Assembly: GCA_964405375.1 (NCBI GenBank)
Contig: CAYONQ010000026.1
Span: forward strand, 1 to 30,018
DNA length: 30,018 nucleotides
Reading direction: 5' to 3'
DNA from: CAYONQ01 sp964405375
GTDB taxonomy: Bacteria > Planctomycetota > Phycisphaerae > Sedimentisphaerales > Anaerobacaceae
Part shown: positions 29,419-30,018 of the stretch, in pieces
Position numbering within the stretch: position 1 is the stretch's first letter
How the letters are laid out: each line of letters starts with the position of its first letter
Position numbers and translations under genes: made by a program
The notes under the pieces: model-generated
What the model saw: only the letters and a program-made list of their open reading frames with translations
Database searches by the model: none
Told to the model about the DNA's origin: nothing

Positions 29419-30018
29419 TTACGAACCCAACGGGTCCACGTCAACGTTGCCGTCGACATCGTACTGCTCAACGTCGCTGACGGTAGAGTGGTCCCAGTAG
29501 TTGTACTCGGCCTTTATGCCGCTGCCTGTATTGTTCTGCACGTCATACGCCGAATTGCCTGTGCTGGCATTGCCGCCGGGGCTGGCAGCGCTGCTGCCGT
29601 CAATACTGACGCTGCCGCCGCCGAGGTCCGCCAGGGCGCTGCCGTCAACAGAGACACCGTCCAAGCCGTAGCCGGTGATAGTATTGTGCTCGAGGCGAGC
29701 TTTCGCATTCTCATAGACATTGACGCCGTGGTAGTTGCCGCCATTGCTGAACGAGTTGTGCCGGATGATGGCGTCGGTATAGCCATAAACCCGGATACCA
29801 CGGGATGCGCCATTCACGGTGTTCTCCTCGAGGTAAACAAGGTGACCGGGGCTGCCGCCGCTGTGTCTGAAGCTGTTAGAGCTGCCGCTGACACTACAGT
29901 GTCTTATCACATACTCTCCCGTCGCACCGGTGCAGCGGATGGGCTGTGTGCTGTCTGTGCAGTTGATGTTCCTGAACACGCCGCGGCCGCCGTTGTTGAC
30001 CATAACCGCCTTGTCCTC
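29419..30018 (-). CDS. Right-handed parallel beta-helix protein, 3' part
   Basis: Partial: the frame is open to the right edge, so the start lies outside the window. The visible ~200 residues contain repeating ~22-residue beta-helix coils with the N-x-F/I pattern typical of NosD/pectate-lyase-like folds (YVIRHCSVSGSSNSFRHSGG, LVYLEENTVNGASRGIRVYG, AIIRHNSFSNGG-YHGVNVYE, ARLEHNTITGYGLDGVSVDG), followed by a Ser/Gly/Ala-rich segment and the acidic tail DVDGNVDVDPLGS. Such proteins are usually exported and bind or cleave polysaccharides or act as adhesins. No catalytic residues can be assigned. An ATG at 30001-30003 is internal, not the likely start. Confidence 0.8.
   Translation of the reverse strand, partial: EDKAVMVNNGGRGVFRNINCTDSTQPIRCTGATGEYVIRHCSVSGSSNSFRHSGGSPGHLVYLEENTVNGASRGIRVYGYTDAIIRHNSFSNGGNYHGVNVYENAKARLEHNTITGYGLDGVSVDGSALADLGGGSVSIDGSSAASPGGNASTGNSAYDVQNNTGSGIKAEYNYWDHSTVSDVEQYDVDGNVDVDPLGS

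Overview
The window most resembles a chromosomal segment of a Planctomycetota bacterium, probably a Phycisphaerae-like (Sedimentisphaerales-type) lineage known largely from environmental genomes. This is inference. It rests on the mix of GTP-type PEP carboxykinase, a short IDH-family isocitrate dehydrogenase, LPS-core heptose genes in a Gram-negative envelope context, a stand-alone four-helix-bundle S23 protein, mixed use of Shine-Dalgarno sites, and many short low-complexity spacer repeats. No rRNA is present, so the lineage cannot be fixed here.

Layout. (1) 149-2076 (+): four-helix-bundle protein, then gatB. (2) 2077-6963 (+): a strongly foldable 5' region, cheD, a decayed histidine kinase, an intact hybrid sensor kinase (periplasmic substrate-binding-like domain, TM, two PAS, HisKA_3/HATPase), and an overlapping NarL/LuxR response regulator. 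(3) 7273-15290 (-): a compact, largely overlapping operon lpxK - hldE - gmhA - gmhB - heptosyltransferase/kinase fusion - WaaG-like glycosyltransferase - plsY, covering lipid A phosphorylation, ADP-heptose synthesis, inner-core assembly and phospholipid synthesis. (4) 15447-20314: cspA with promoter, candidate switching leader and terminator; an AT-rich exported protein of unknown function; isocitrate dehydrogenase; sixA; and an exported glycine-rich protein. (5) 20961-23912: four tRNAs (Lys, Ser, Glu, Met), small unknown genes, tadA, an AT-rich unknown gene, and an inverted-repeat element beside tRNA-Glu. (6) 24028-26402 (+): GTP-PEP carboxykinase and a ferritin-like protein of the encapsulin-cargo type. 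(7) 26679-28653 (+): a sigma-54 activator with no receiver domain, followed by a gene carrying a well-matched -24/-12 promoter and encoding a degenerate receiver-like protein. (8) 28699-29358: tandem ~123-bp units that keep their base pairing while their sequence drifts, then a strong hairpin. (9) A partial beta-helix protein runs off the right edge on the minus strand.

The strongest candidates for something undescribed are three. First, the tandem array at 28699-29219: its substitutions preserve two stems through compensatory changes and G-U wobbles that make sense only as plus-strand RNA. Second, the self-contained sigma-54 module next to it (activator, palindromic putative enhancer, -24/-12 promoter, pseudo-receiver). 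Third, evidence that tiny palindromic and low-complexity repeats have inserted in frame into essential genes: gatB and pckG each carry one flanked by short direct repeats, and lpxK carries four. All calls are from reading the sequence; no database search was run.
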